From Chloroflexota bacterium (lineage in GTDB: Bacteria > Chloroflexota > Anaerolineae > Anaerolineales > Anaerolineaceae): 64,000 bases of DNA. Location: NCBI GenBank assembly GCA_021825925.1, contig JAKAFP010000006.1, positions 124,001 to 188,000 on the forward strand, written 5' to 3'. Below the pieces are notes generated by a model. The model saw only the letters and a program-made list of their open reading frames with translations. It was not told the origin of the DNA and ran no database searches. The translations under genes and the position numbers were made by a program. Shown piece after piece: positions 31,282 through 41,747 of the stretch; position 1 is the first letter of the stretch, and the number at the start of each line of letters is the position of its first letter.

Positions 31282-33012
31282 CTAAGCCAGGCTTTGTTTT
31301 TGCAAATTCAATAATTCTGAAAATCGTCCATCAAGATTTACCAGGTCCTGATAAGTCCCCCGCTCAACAATGGATCCGTTTTGCAACAACAGGATCTCAT
31401 CCATTTGATCAAGCCATGAGAAATCGTGAGTGATAAACAAGACACCCCGATCTTTGAAAAGGTTGAAAAGCGTAGACATGATCTTGTTGGCCGTGATGGC
31501 ATCCAGGTTCTCCACGGGTTCATCCAATAACAGATAAGGCCTGTCTTGCAGCAGTGCTCGGGCGATTGACACACGCTGACGTTCTCCCCCACTCAGCCTG
31601 AATCCCTGGTCGCCAAGCCAGGTATCCAATCCTTGAGGAAGCCTGTTTAACCAGTCTTCCAATTCGGCTAGTTTCAAGGCCTGCATCAACTTTTGATCAT
31701 CCGCACCTGGATCAGCCAAAAGCAGGTTTTCACGCAGGCTGGCGCTGAATAGTGTTGTGGATTGTGAAATAACGGCAAAATGGGACCGCACCTGATAGGG
31801 ATCAATTATCCTGCTATCCAATTTTCCAAGAGAAATACTTCCTTCCTGAGGGCGCCATAACTGCAAGATCAGGTTGACCAGGCTGGTCTTCCCTGATCCG
31901 CTTGGACCGACCAGGGCGAGTTGTTTTCCTGGCAGCAGTGTTAATGAGATATCCTTGAGTTCAAAATTTTCACCCTGCTCATATTCGAAACAAAGGTCTT
32001 TGATCTCAACGCTCGTGGACTGCCAGGACTCCGGCAAGGGGTCATAGACTCGGATTTCTTGTTTCATCCCGCCCAACTCAAAGATCCGTTTGGCTGCTTC
32101 CAGACTCGAATTAAGCATAACTGCCGCCTGGGGTAGATTAGCCACAGATTCAAAACCAGCCATACCCATGAGCAGGATGACTGCCAGCGAGACACCGCTC
32201 AAAACCCCTTGGGTAACCAACGGGATGGCAAACCACAATAAACCCAGCAATGTCAGGTTCAGGATAAACAAACCCAGGCCAGAGTTGATGCCATTAAGGG
32301 TGGCAATGCGGGTCTGCCATCGGCCTCCCTCTTTCCCTTTATCCAGGATGCCGTCAGACCAACGATCCTGGGCGTTGCTGCTCTGCAACTCTTCAAGCCC
32401 CTGCAGCCATTCCACGGTGCGCGAGGATAGATCAGAACGCATTTCGAGCATTTTTTTAGCCAACGGACGGGTGATCAGGATGGAAAGGATCGGCAATAAA
32501 ATGCCGTTGACTGCCAACCCGGCAGCCAGGATCATCCCGAGAGCATCATCAAAAGCTCCGATGAACAAACTCACGCCAGCCGCCACCACCAGGGCTACCA
32601 CTACCGGGCTGACCACTCTCACATAGAAATTTTCGAGAATTTCCAGATCCCCCATGACTCGATTGAGCAAATCCCCTGACTTGCGGGTATGAAGTTCGGC
32701 AGGCGGCGAAGATTCGACCTGGTGATAAAACCACTCACGCAGGCGGGAGAGCACCCTCAGGTTTACCGAATGTGAAACCAGTCTTTCAAGATATCTGAAT
32801 CCTGCACGGCTGATGCCAAAGAAACGCACACCAACGATGGCCACCTGCAATTCAGCGATGGAGGGGTGCAGCGCAGCGGATGCAATAAGGAAAGCCGAAG
32901 TTCCCAGCAGACCGATCCCGGCGCTGATGGTGGCAATCCCCAGCAAAATGGATAAGCAGATCTCCCAGAAGAACGGGGTCAGAAACCGAAGCAGCTTGAG
33001 TATCGTTCTCAT
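31282..33012 (-). CDS. cydC: Thiol reductant ABC exporter subunit CydC
   Basis: The 576-aa half-transporter has six N-terminal spans and a C-terminal ATPase. CydC markers are TISAGIGLLGTSAFLIASAALHP and the FFGISRAGFRYLERLVSH block; Walker A is GPSGSGKTSLV, the signature LSGGERQRVSIARALL, Walker B YLLLDEPVENLD. With CydD it exports cysteine/glutathione to the periplasm, needed for cytochrome bd assembly in E. coli. It overlaps cydD by 4 bp. No cydAB genes are in the window. Confidence 0.9.
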   Translation of the reverse strand: MRTILKLLRFLTPFFWEICLSILLGIATISAGIGLLGTSAFLIASAALHPSIAELQVAIVGVRFFGISRAGFRYLERLVSHSVNLRVLSRLREWFYHQVESSPPAELHTRKSGDLLNRVMGDLEILENFYVRVVSPVVVALVVAAGVSLFIGAFDDALGMILAAGLAVNGILLPILSILITRPLAKKMLEMRSDLSSRTVEWLQGLEELQSSNAQDRWSDGILDKGKEGGRWQTRIATLNGINSGLGLFILNLTLLGLLWFAIPLVTQGVLSGVSLAVILLMGMAGFESVANLPQAAVMLNSSLEAAKRIFELGGMKQEIRVYDPLPESWQSTSVEIKDLCFEYEQGENFELKDISLTLLPGKQLALVGPSGSGKTSLVNLILQLWRPQEGSISLGKLDSRIIDPYQVRSHFAVISQSTTLFSASLRENLLLADPGADDQKLMQALKLAELEDWLNRLPQGLDTWLGDQGFRLSGGERQRVSIARALLQDRPYLLLDEPVENLDAITANKIMSTLFNLFKDRGVLFITHDFSWLDQMDEILLLQNGSIVERGTYQDLVNLDGRFSELLNLQKQSLA

Positions 33013-34748
33013 GGACGTCTCCTTGCATCTGCAAGCAGGCGTGCATATTCACCCCGCGATGAAAGCAATTCCTGATGGCTGCCCTGTTCGATCAACTGAC
33101 CCCGTTTTAATACCAGGATCTGATCAGCCCGGAGGACGGTGGCAAGACGGTGGGCAATCGTCAGGGTGGTGCGCCCCTGCTGAAGCTTTTCAGAAGTCTC
33201 AAGAAAATCTAGTTCCAGGTCCACATCCAGGTGGGCAGTTGGTTCATCCATCAGCAGCAAGGGGGCGTTTTTCAAAATTGCTCGGGCCAGGATCACCCGA
33301 CGTGCCTCACCTCCGCTGAGTCTGATCCCTGCTTCCTGAAGGGAGGTATCCAGCCCATCAGGCAAAGTGCGCATCAAGTTCTGCAATCCGGCCTGTTCAA
33401 GCGCCCCCATGACCGCCTCTTTACTAACGGCAGGGTCATATAATCTCACATTTTCAAGCAGACTGGCATTAAACAATCTGACATTTTGCGGGACCCAGGC
33501 AATTTTGTTGCGCCATACATCTAGGTTCCAATTCTGATAGTCAATGTCATCTACGTTGATGTGTCCGCTTTCAGGAAGGATAAAGCGCATGATCAACTGT
33601 GCCAGAGTGCTTTTGCCGGCTCCACTTTCACCCACCAGGGCATAATGTTTACCACTTTCCAACTCAAGGTTGATCCCTTCAAGCGCCGCCACAGGCTGGT
33701 CAGCATAATGATAGGTCACCTCTGTAAAAGTAAGTTTGAATCCATTATCAAAAGGATCAGGTTGGCTTGCCGTTACGGGTGCAGCGATTTCAATTTCTGG
33801 GGTATCCAGCAGTTGAAAGATGCGTTCGGCTGCAGACAGACCGTTCATGCCGGCGTGGTATCGTACGCTCAAATTGCGCAGCGGAAGGTAAAACTCAGGA
33901 GCGATTAGCAAGATAAAAAAGGCTTCCTGAAACGCCATGCGGGCGTAAAGCAGACGCAGACCAATTTCCACCGCGACCACCGCTGTGGAGATAGTGGCGA
34001 TCATTTCGAGCACAAAAGCCGAAAGAAAGGTGATCTTGAATACAGCAATGGTCACATCACGGTATCGTTCACTCACCTGCCTGACCTTTTCACCCCGTTC
34101 ACGACTTCTCCCCAGCTGCATTAAAGTGGAAAGTCCCTGCAGCGTATCGAGAAAATAAGCGCCCAGGCGTGAAAGCGCCGTCCATTGGCGTTGGGTGTGG
34201 TTTTGTGAGAGTTTGCCGATCAAGATCATAAAGAGCGGGATCAGCGGCGCGGTGATCACGAATACAAGACCGGTTAAAAGATCCATGGGGAACACTACGA
34301 CCAGGATGGTGATGGGCAGCAGTGCTGCCAATAGAATTTGAGGAAGGTATTGACTGAAATAGGCGTCCAGTGCGTCCAGGCCTTGCAGCGCGGTGGTGGT
34401 CAACTCTCCTGCTCTTTCGCCCTTGAGAAAAGCAGGACCGAGCCGATTGATCTTTTTGATCAACTCTTCGCGCAAACCGTCTTTGATCTTCACCGCCAAT
34501 CGGCCGGCCAGACTTTCATTGACAAAGGTAAACAATGCACGCCCGAGAACGACGAACAAGGCAGTGCGTAATAATGGCACCACCTGTACCAACGAAAAAT
34601 GATCAAGAAATACTTTTGAAACAACCGAGCTTAAAAGCCACGATTGCCATACCACCAACCCCCCAGCCAGAAAACCAAAAAACACGATCAGCGGAAAAAG
34701 CAATCCCGTGGCGCGGGCTTTTTGGATCAAGCGGGCATTTTTATTCAT
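33009..34748 (-). CDS. cydD: Thiol reductant ABC exporter subunit CydD
   Basis: The 579-aa half-transporter partners CydC. The six-span domain contains the ERAGELTTTALQGLDALDAYFSQYLPQ segment typical of CydD; the ATPase has GESGAGKSTLAQLI (Walker A), LSGGEARRVILARAIL and LLLMDEPTAHLD. The promoter TTGACG/CACAAT ends 6 nt before the ATG at 34748, so the cydDC transcript is probably leaderless. Confidence 0.9.
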   Translation of the reverse strand: MNKNARLIQKARATGLLFPLIVFFGFLAGGLVVWQSWLLSSVVSKVFLDHFSLVQVVPLLRTALFVVLGRALFTFVNESLAGRLAVKIKDGLREELIKKINRLGPAFLKGERAGELTTTALQGLDALDAYFSQYLPQILLAALLPITILVVVFPMDLLTGLVFVITAPLIPLFMILIGKLSQNHTQRQWTALSRLGAYFLDTLQGLSTLMQLGRSRERGEKVRQVSERYRDVTIAVFKITFLSAFVLEMIATISTAVVAVEIGLRLLYARMAFQEAFFILLIAPEFYLPLRNLSVRYHAGMNGLSAAERIFQLLDTPEIEIAAPVTASQPDPFDNGFKLTFTEVTYHYADQPVAALEGINLELESGKHYALVGESGAGKSTLAQLIMRFILPESGHINVDDIDYQNWNLDVWRNKIAWVPQNVRLFNASLLENVRLYDPAVSKEAVMGALEQAGLQNLMRTLPDGLDTSLQEAGIRLSGGEARRVILARAILKNAPLLLMDEPTAHLDVDLELDFLETSEKLQQGRTTLTIAHRLATVLRADQILVLKRGQLIEQGSHQELLSSRGEYARLLADARRRP

Positions 34749-34754
34749 GGCTCA

Positions 34755-34783
34755 ATTGTGCCCGATTGGTTGGAAATCGTCAA
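34755..34783 (-). promoter_or_regulatory. Leaderless promoter of cydDC
   Basis: Minus strand TTGACG (34783-34778), 17-bp spacer, CACAAT (34760-34755), then 6 nt to the start codon. Same geometry as the dinB promoter. Confidence 0.6.
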
Positions 34784-34817
34784 ATTTTCTTAAGATTAAA
34801 GGTTGGACATGCTCATC

Positions 34818-34855
34818 ATAAAAAAGCCCCGGTCTCTCTCAGGAAACCGGGGCTT
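34818..34855 (-). terminator. Terminator after the creatininase-like gene
   Basis: Minus strand AAGCCCCGGT (34855-34846), 12-nt loop, ACCGGGGCTT (34833-34824) and a T tail, 10 bp past the stop. Confidence 0.92.
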
Positions 34856-34864
34856 AGGAATTTC

Positions 34865-35551
34865 TTACTCGTTAAACTGAAGGATTTGCAGCACATCCCT
34901 CACACTGGCGGCAAAGATCTCGCCCATGATGGATTCATCCACATGATACGGCCCACCATATACGCCATCGCCAATGGCTTTTTTCACCTCTTCAGAACTG
35001 AGGATGAGATTGGTGACGAAGGCCGGTTTATCCCCGGAGGGCATGTTGGCCTGACGCACGAACGGAAACGCTTCTATCCACGAAGCATGATACCCTTCGA
35101 GGTTGTGTTGTTTGGCAATGGCGTTGACTGTTGAAGATTCATACCAATCGTACCAGGCGATTTTGATGCCTTCCAATTCATTGGCCAGTTCACCCAGCGA
35201 GACCTTGGCGGGTTTATTGCCGCCATGACCATTGACGATCATTATCCGTTTAAATCCCTGTGCATAAAGAGATCGGATCATGTCCTCCACCACTGCAAGT
35301 AAGGTGCTTACGCGCATACTGATGGTGCCAGGATATTTGGTGAAATAAGATGAACAGCCAAAGTTAAAGGGTGGTGCCACAGGTACCCCTGATTGTTGAG
35401 AGGCAGCATCTGCAATCGAAAGCGGAATCTTGACATCCGCGCCGATGCTGATGTACCCGTGCTGCTCAGTGGCACCAAGAATGACCATCACCCGGTCGTC
35501 TTTCTTCAAATAGGCTTCAATTTCCATCCAGGTAAGTTCGGCAAGTCTCAT
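34865..35551 (-). CDS. Creatininase-family amidohydrolase
   Basis: The 228-aa enzyme has the family metal site: LGATEQHG (Glu and His), the D of GADVKIPL, the VNGHGGNKPA loop, and Glu in YHASWIEAF, where other members read H-A-G-E. Relatives include creatininase, FAPy deformylase (ArfB-like) and mycofactocin MftE. The substrate cannot be told apart from sequence alone. It is a single-gene unit with its own terminator; GAGGAAGAG precedes ATG 35551. Confidence 0.85.
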   Translation of the reverse strand: MRLAELTWMEIEAYLKKDDRVMVILGATEQHGYISIGADVKIPLSIADAASQQSGVPVAPPFNFGCSSYFTKYPGTISMRVSTLLAVVEDMIRSLYAQGFKRIMIVNGHGGNKPAKVSLGELANELEGIKIAWYDWYESSTVNAIAKQHNLEGYHASWIEAFPFVRQANMPSGDKPAFVTNLILSSEEVKKAIGDGVYGGPYHVDESIMGEIFAASVRDVLQILQFNE

Positions 35552-35625
35552 AATAAGCTCTTCCTCTATAAGATCAGGTTATCATATTTTCATATAAATC
35601 GTTTCAAACAATAAAATAACTCACG

Positions 35626-35895
35626 TTATGCTGGTTTTGCTTTTGCTGAATATTGATTTGTTCTGTCCTGATAATCCATTTCACGCCCTTCGCGAATTGA
35701 ACTCAATATTTCATCGCGTGTAAGGTTTGTAGAAATGCAGGGTACATCCAGTGGAGACCTGTTCTGTTTTGCTACCTTTACAGTATATTTCCTTCCGTCT
35801 CGATGAGTAATAGTAACTTCGCCATCTTGATCCGCTTGTAAAAGGACGGACGCTAAGTTTTGTCGAGCTTCAGTATATGTATATGATTTAGTCAT
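35626..35895 (-). CDS. Phd/YefM-family antitoxin
   Basis: The 89-aa protein has the Phd-type N-terminal DNA-binding fold (SYTYTEARQNLASVLLQADQ, then the strand EVTITHRDGRKYTVKVA) and a disordered, charged C-terminus (about 55-89) that would wrap the toxin. It begins one base after the vapC stop, so translation is coupled. It follows the toxin gene, the reverse of the common order. Confidence 0.88.
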   Translation of the reverse strand: MTKSYTYTEARQNLASVLLQADQDGEVTITHRDGRKYTVKVAKQNRSPLDVPCISTNLTRDEILSSIREGREMDYQDRTNQYSAKAKPA

Positions 35896-35896
35896 A

Positions 35897-36292
35897 TTAT
35901 TTTACCTCCAACGTTTTTACTCCGATAGTTGCAGCATTTTTAACCATCTGATAGTCAAGAGTTAACATAGGTAATTTTAGATTACTCGCACAGCATAACA
36001 TGAATGCATCGTAAGCATAGATGTTTAGTTTTGACGCAAGTGAGATTGATTCTCCAAGATCAACATCAAATAATCGAATTCCCATTCGTTGAAAATTTGA
36101 ATTAGCTTCTGAAGCTTGATCTGGATTAATCCTATTTTTTCTAATATTAGCCACCAGAGCATTACCCACTTCCCATGGTAGACTGGATGCAGAAACGACA
36201 TCTGCTCCTTGAGTCATACCAACGATTGAACGATTTAAATCCTCATTCAAAAGTAATGCAATGACTGCAGAAGTATCTATCAGAACTCTCAC
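35897..36292 (-). CDS. vapC: VapC-type PIN-domain toxin
   Basis: The 131-aa protein is a PIN RNase, typically cutting tRNA or rRNA. The acidic metal-binding residues are D6 (VLIDTSAVI), E41 (PWEVGNAL), D95 (YAYDAFML) and D113 (TLDYQM), so the active site is intact. It is the first gene of the toxin-antitoxin unit, under its own promoter with a palindromic operator. The pair lies just downstream of the leuS terminator. GGAG precedes ATG 36292. Confidence 0.9.
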   Translation of the reverse strand: MRVLIDTSAVIALLLNEDLNRSIVGMTQGADVVSASSLPWEVGNALVANIRKNRINPDQASEANSNFQRMGIRLFDVDLGESISLASKLNIYAYDAFMLCCASNLKLPMLTLDYQMVKNAATIGVKTLEVK

Positions 36293-36301
36293 ATTTTTCT
36301 C

Positions 36302-36317
36302 CTGTACAATTGTACAG
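36302..36317. promoter_or_regulatory. Operator palindrome of the toxin-antitoxin unit
   Basis: CTGTACAATTGTACAG is a perfect 16-bp palindrome covering the predicted transcription start and abutting the ribosome site (CAGGAG) of vapC. Confidence 0.78.
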
Positions 36318-36319
36318 AT

Positions 36320-36348
36320 AGTATAACAATTTCTATTACATATTTCAA
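36320..36348 (-). promoter_or_regulatory. Promoter of the toxin-antitoxin unit
   Basis: Minus strand TTGAAA (36348-36343), 17-bp spacer, TATACT (36325-36320). Confidence 0.75.
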
Positions 36349-36352
36349 TAAC

Positions 36353-36387
36353 AAAAGACTCTTTCCTTGTTTATAAAGAAAGAGTCT
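36353..36387 (-). terminator. Terminator after leuS
   Basis: Minus strand AGACTCTTTC (36387-36378), 12-nt loop, GAAAGAGTCT (36365-36356), TTTT. It lies 25 bp past leuS. Confidence 0.9.
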
Positions 36388-36411
36388 ATAAATATTGCCA
36401 AAAAATTGTGT

Positions 36412-38865
<2,454 letters not shown>

Positions 38866-38890
38866 TCTTGCTCCATTCGGTAGGATTTAA

Positions 38891-39135
38891 ACAAAAACCT
38901 CTTCTCCCATCAGGGACGAAGAGATTCTCCGCGGTACCACCCTGCTTGTCTGAAAGCATCAGACCGCTCAGAAGCTGTAACGGGCATACCCGTCACCGGT
39001 TACTTTCGTTGCGTTCGCCGGTAAAGCTACCCTTTTTCAGGGATTCAGGCGAGTTCGATCTATTGCGCTCCGTTGCACTATGTCGGTCTCTCACTTCTTC
39101 CACCGGCTCGCTGACGGATGACTTACTACTCCTGA
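38891..39135 (-). promoter_or_regulatory. T-box leader of leuS (Leu-type)
   Basis: The conserved T-box sequence AGGGTGGTACCGCGG (38943-38929 on the minus strand) is followed by the terminator/antiterminator region: CTCTTCGTCCC pairs with GGGAGAAGAG, then a T run (38897-38891). Upstream stem I contains GAACTCGCC with a CTC (Leu) codon at 39053-39051 where the specifier is expected. Uncharged tRNA-Leu should stabilise the antiterminator and let leuS be read. The leader begins within about 12 nt of the tRNA-Ala gene, with no promoter in between. Confidence 0.93.
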
Positions 39136-39146
39136 TTTTGCTTTAG

Positions 39147-39219
39147 TGGACCCAGGGAGGTTCGAACTCCCGGCCTCCTCAATGCCATTGAGGCGCGCTC
39201 CCAACTGCGCTATGGGCCC
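39147..39219 (-). tRNA. tRNA-Ala (anticodon GGC)
   Basis: 73-nt cloverleaf on the minus strand: acceptor GGGCCCA/TGGGTCC, D arm GCGC/GCGC, anticodon arm CCTCA-ATGGCAT-TGAGG (anticodon GGC, reads GCC), T arm CGGGAG-TTCGAAC-CTCCC. No encoded CCA. It is 31 bp after tRNA-Ala(CGC). Confidence 0.95.
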
Positions 39220-39250
39220 ATGTGTTCTTTTGTCGAGCCTGTCTTACCTG

Positions 39251-39323
39251 TGGACCTGGGGGGATTCGAACCCCCGGCCTCTTCAGTGCGATTGAAGCGC
39301 GCTCCCAACTGCGCTACAGGCCC
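39251..39323 (-). tRNA. tRNA-Ala (anticodon CGC)
   Basis: 73-nt cloverleaf on the minus strand: acceptor GGGCCTG/CAGGTCC, anticodon arm CTTCA-ATCGCAC-TGAAG (anticodon CGC, reads GCG), T arm GGGGG-TTCGAAT-CCCCC. First product of the tRNA/leuS transcript. Confidence 0.95.
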
Positions 39324-39344
39324 GTGTTTCAAACTGCAGACAGG

Positions 39345-39373
39345 ATTTTACCTGAGAGGTTGTGCCTTGTCAA
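39345..39373 (-). promoter_or_regulatory. Promoter of the tRNA-Ala/leuS transcript
   Basis: Minus strand TTGACA (39373-39368), 17-bp spacer, TAAAAT (39350-39345). Start expected about 15 nt before tRNA-Ala(CGC). Confidence 0.8.
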
Positions 39374-39426
39374 GGAAATGGACAAAAATTAAGTCCAAGA
39401 AATAGCTAAACGGAAAATTGACCATG

Positions 39427-39717
39427 TCATTTGTTTGCTAACCAATCATCATTAAATCTTTTGCGAAAGTCTTCTAAAACTTCTTCAAAACGATCGAACC
39501 CTTGCTCTTTCATCAAATCAGCAAATGTAACACTATGTTCAGTCCCAACAATCGCACTCCAAAAATATTTAACCATACCTTCAACATTTCTTTGATTCAT
39601 TCGAGCGATTGTGAGATTGACCCCCGCTTTAATATTTCGGCTTGCTTTAGGAGAATTTAAAACTGGGTCAAACACTCTTTGATGTAAAAAATCCATGATT
39701 TCTTTTTCTTTTATCAT
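39427..39717 (-). CDS. Small helical protein of unknown function
   Basis: The 96-aa protein is predicted mostly helical and contains EIMDFLHQRVFDPVLNSPKA, IKAGVNLTIARMNQRN and a charged C-terminus (RFEEVLEDFRKRFNDDW). A strong ribosome site (GGAGGGAAC) precedes ATG 39717. The base composition is more AT-rich than in core genes here. I recall similar proteins in Chloroflexota accessory regions but cannot name a family. Confidence 0.6.
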   Translation of the reverse strand: MIKEKEIMDFLHQRVFDPVLNSPKASRNIKAGVNLTIARMNQRNVEGMVKYFWSAIVGTEHSVTFADLMKEQGFDRFEEVLEDFRKRFNDDWLANK

Positions 39718-39771
39718 GTTCCCTCCTTCTATTTTTCAGAAATATGTAATTTACGTGAGGCCAAACATCTT

Positions 39772-40419
39772 TTAATTTGGTACCTTTTTTTTGTAAAGAA
39801 ACTCTTGTAATGAAAATACATCATTTTCAATTATTTCAACAATATCTGTTAATCTTTGAGCACCGTGATCTAGATTCTGTATTACTTCAAATATTTTTAC
39901 AATTTCATCTATATTGTTTTTTATCATTAATTCATTTGTATTGTACAAAAAAAACTCTCTCCGAGTCATTATTGCTGATGTGATAAGGAATAAATTATGC
40001 CAAACTCTATTAACAAATAAATAACCATCACTTTTCTTTTTGAAAAAATTAAAGCTTCCATACAAGATTTGACAAGGGTAAATATTTAATTCGCTTGTCT
40101 CTCTTAATATTTCTTTCAAAAATAAATAATCATGTCGATTCTCAGCCAATCCGAATCTCAATTTTTTTAAGATATTTGTTAGTTTACAACACTCAGCACA
40201 ATACTCAAGGATAAGTTTTTCTTTTGAGTCACAATAATTAATAATCTCTGTAGTTAAAACAACAAAACTACTTCCTGTGACTCCAACTAATATCCAAAAA
40301 AGTACTGAGAAAGAATAATTCAAATCAAAATTTGAATATTTAGTAAGGGATAAACAAATAAATGCAAGTAATAATGTAATAATCGACGTAGCATAGATTA
40401 AGTTTTTATGGAGAGTCAT
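39772..40419 (-). CDS. AT-rich membrane-anchored protein of unknown function
   Basis: The 215-aa protein has two N-terminal spans (about 9-25 and 37-58), then a helical cytosolic part with no known motif (YCDSKEKLILEYCAECC, KIFEVIQNLDHGAQRL). Codon use and AT content are unlike the flanking housekeeping genes, which suggests recent acquisition. AAGGAT precedes ATG 40419. Confidence 0.5.
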   Translation of the reverse strand: MTLHKNLIYATSIITLLLAFICLSLTKYSNFDLNYSFSVLFWILVGVTGSSFVVLTTEIINYCDSKEKLILEYCAECCKLTNILKKLRFGLAENRHDYLFLKEILRETSELNIYPCQILYGSFNFFKKKSDGYLFVNRVWHNLFLITSAIMTRREFFLYNTNELMIKNNIDEIVKIFEVIQNLDHGAQRLTDIVEIIENDVFSLQEFLYKKKVPN

Positions 40420-40528
40420 CTTTATCCTTTCAAGGAATGATGAAAAATTTTACAAAGAAGCAGATTACTAATAAAGTTACGGATGGTTGACTGATTTATT
40501 AATAAAAAAACATTGACTTCCCATAATA

Positions 40529-41566
40529 TTATGACTTAATTGTTTGATTCCCCCTTTTTGAAATTTTCAATACTTCCCGCTCGAAATCACTTTCGAAAAC
40601 ACGATCCTGCCCCACCCTGAAACACTCAAACTCATCTTTTGCCAACTTGGCTGCCACCTCATGCGAAACTCGCCCGGCATCGTTCAAAATATCATACTCA
40701 TTGAATTGTAAAAAAGCATCCAGTTTGGTGACCCAATCTTGCATTTTCATCGCGATTTGTCGTGAAGCCTGGTTTTCAGCATAATCGAGGAACATGGTGA
40801 CGATGCGTTCAAGCCCTTTGATCTCTTTCTCATTCAGGTAGTTCTTGGCAATTACTACATCCGATTTATGAATCTTTCCTTTGGGCGCATCCTTCCAGGT
40901 GGTCAATCCCATGTGAGGCAGCGAGGCTTTAGCCTGGGTGGCGACTATCTCGGCGGCCGTCTTTCCGGTTATAGCCCAATGCAGCTTGTTCTGAACAGTC
41001 TGGAAAAAAGATCTTGTGATTTCAGCACTGGGAGAATAATCAATGCTGCATTGTTCGTAGATATCGGTGATCTTTAGGTAAAAACGCCTTTCACTTGCAC
41101 GGATCTCCCTGATCCGTTCAAGCAGCTCATCGAAATAATCTGGCCCAAAACGTTTATTTAACTTGAGGCGTTCGTCATCCAACACATAACCCTTGATAAT
41201 AAACTCACGCAGCGTCTGGGTGGCCCAAATGCGAAATTGAGTAGCACGCAAACTGTTGATTCTGTATCCTACAGCAATGATTACATCTAGGGTGTAGTAT
41301 TCGAGTTTTCGAGAGACTTTTCTTGAACCTTCTAGTTGAACTGTCAAAATTTCTTTGACAGTTGACTCCTTCACGAGTTCTTTTGTTTCAAATATATTTT
41401 GAATATGGTAAGAAATATCTTGCTTGCTAGTTGAAAACAAATCAGCCATTCGATTTAGTGGTAACCAAAACGTCTCATCTTTAAAAACTACCTCCACCCT
41501 GGTTACGCCTTCGGGAGTGGTGTAGAAAATTATCTCGCCTTCTTTTGAATTACTTGTATCAGTCAT
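40529..41566 (-). CDS. RhuM-family (virulence RhuM / PF13310) protein
   Basis: The 345-aa protein has the family core: LNRMADLFSTSKQDISYHIQNI with a helix-turn-helix look, KLEYYTLDVIIAVGYRINS, ATQFRIWATQTLREFIIKGYVLDDERLK, and the middle GKTAAEIVATQA. RhuM proteins are widespread on islands and near restriction or defence genes, with no proven function. ATG 41566 is preferred to a TTG nine bases upstream. No restriction or Fic gene is next to it. Confidence 0.85.
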   Translation of the reverse strand: MTDTSNSKEGEIIFYTTPEGVTRVEVVFKDETFWLPLNRMADLFSTSKQDISYHIQNIFETKELVKESTVKEILTVQLEGSRKVSRKLEYYTLDVIIAVGYRINSLRATQFRIWATQTLREFIIKGYVLDDERLKLNKRFGPDYFDELLERIREIRASERRFYLKITDIYEQCSIDYSPSAEITRSFFQTVQNKLHWAITGKTAAEIVATQAKASLPHMGLTTWKDAPKGKIHKSDVVIAKNYLNEKEIKGLERIVTMFLDYAENQASRQIAMKMQDWVTKLDAFLQFNEYDILNDAGRVSHEVAAKLAKDEFECFRVGQDRVFESDFEREVLKISKRGNQTIKS

Positions 41567-41747
41567 TAACCCCAACCTTACCCATGGTTAAATCAAATAT
41601 AGAACTAATGACCTTATTATACAAGGTTTTTATTTGTTCTCGAAATGAAAAGCCTGAACATCATTAGGATTAGTATTGTGAAAACGACATTCCCCCGCGT
41701 CTCCGCGTGATACCGCAATTACATTAATCTAAACTCAAAAATATCTC

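Noticed and set aside
31282..34748. Generic multidrug ABC exporter pair
   Set aside because: The conserved CydC FFGISRAGFRYLERL and CydD-type segments favour the cydDC assignment, even without cydAB in the window.
39147..41566. tRNA-Ala as integration site of a genomic island
   Set aside because: The accessory genes lie on the 5' side of the tRNA genes, the tRNA 3' ends are intact, and no direct repeat or integrase was found.
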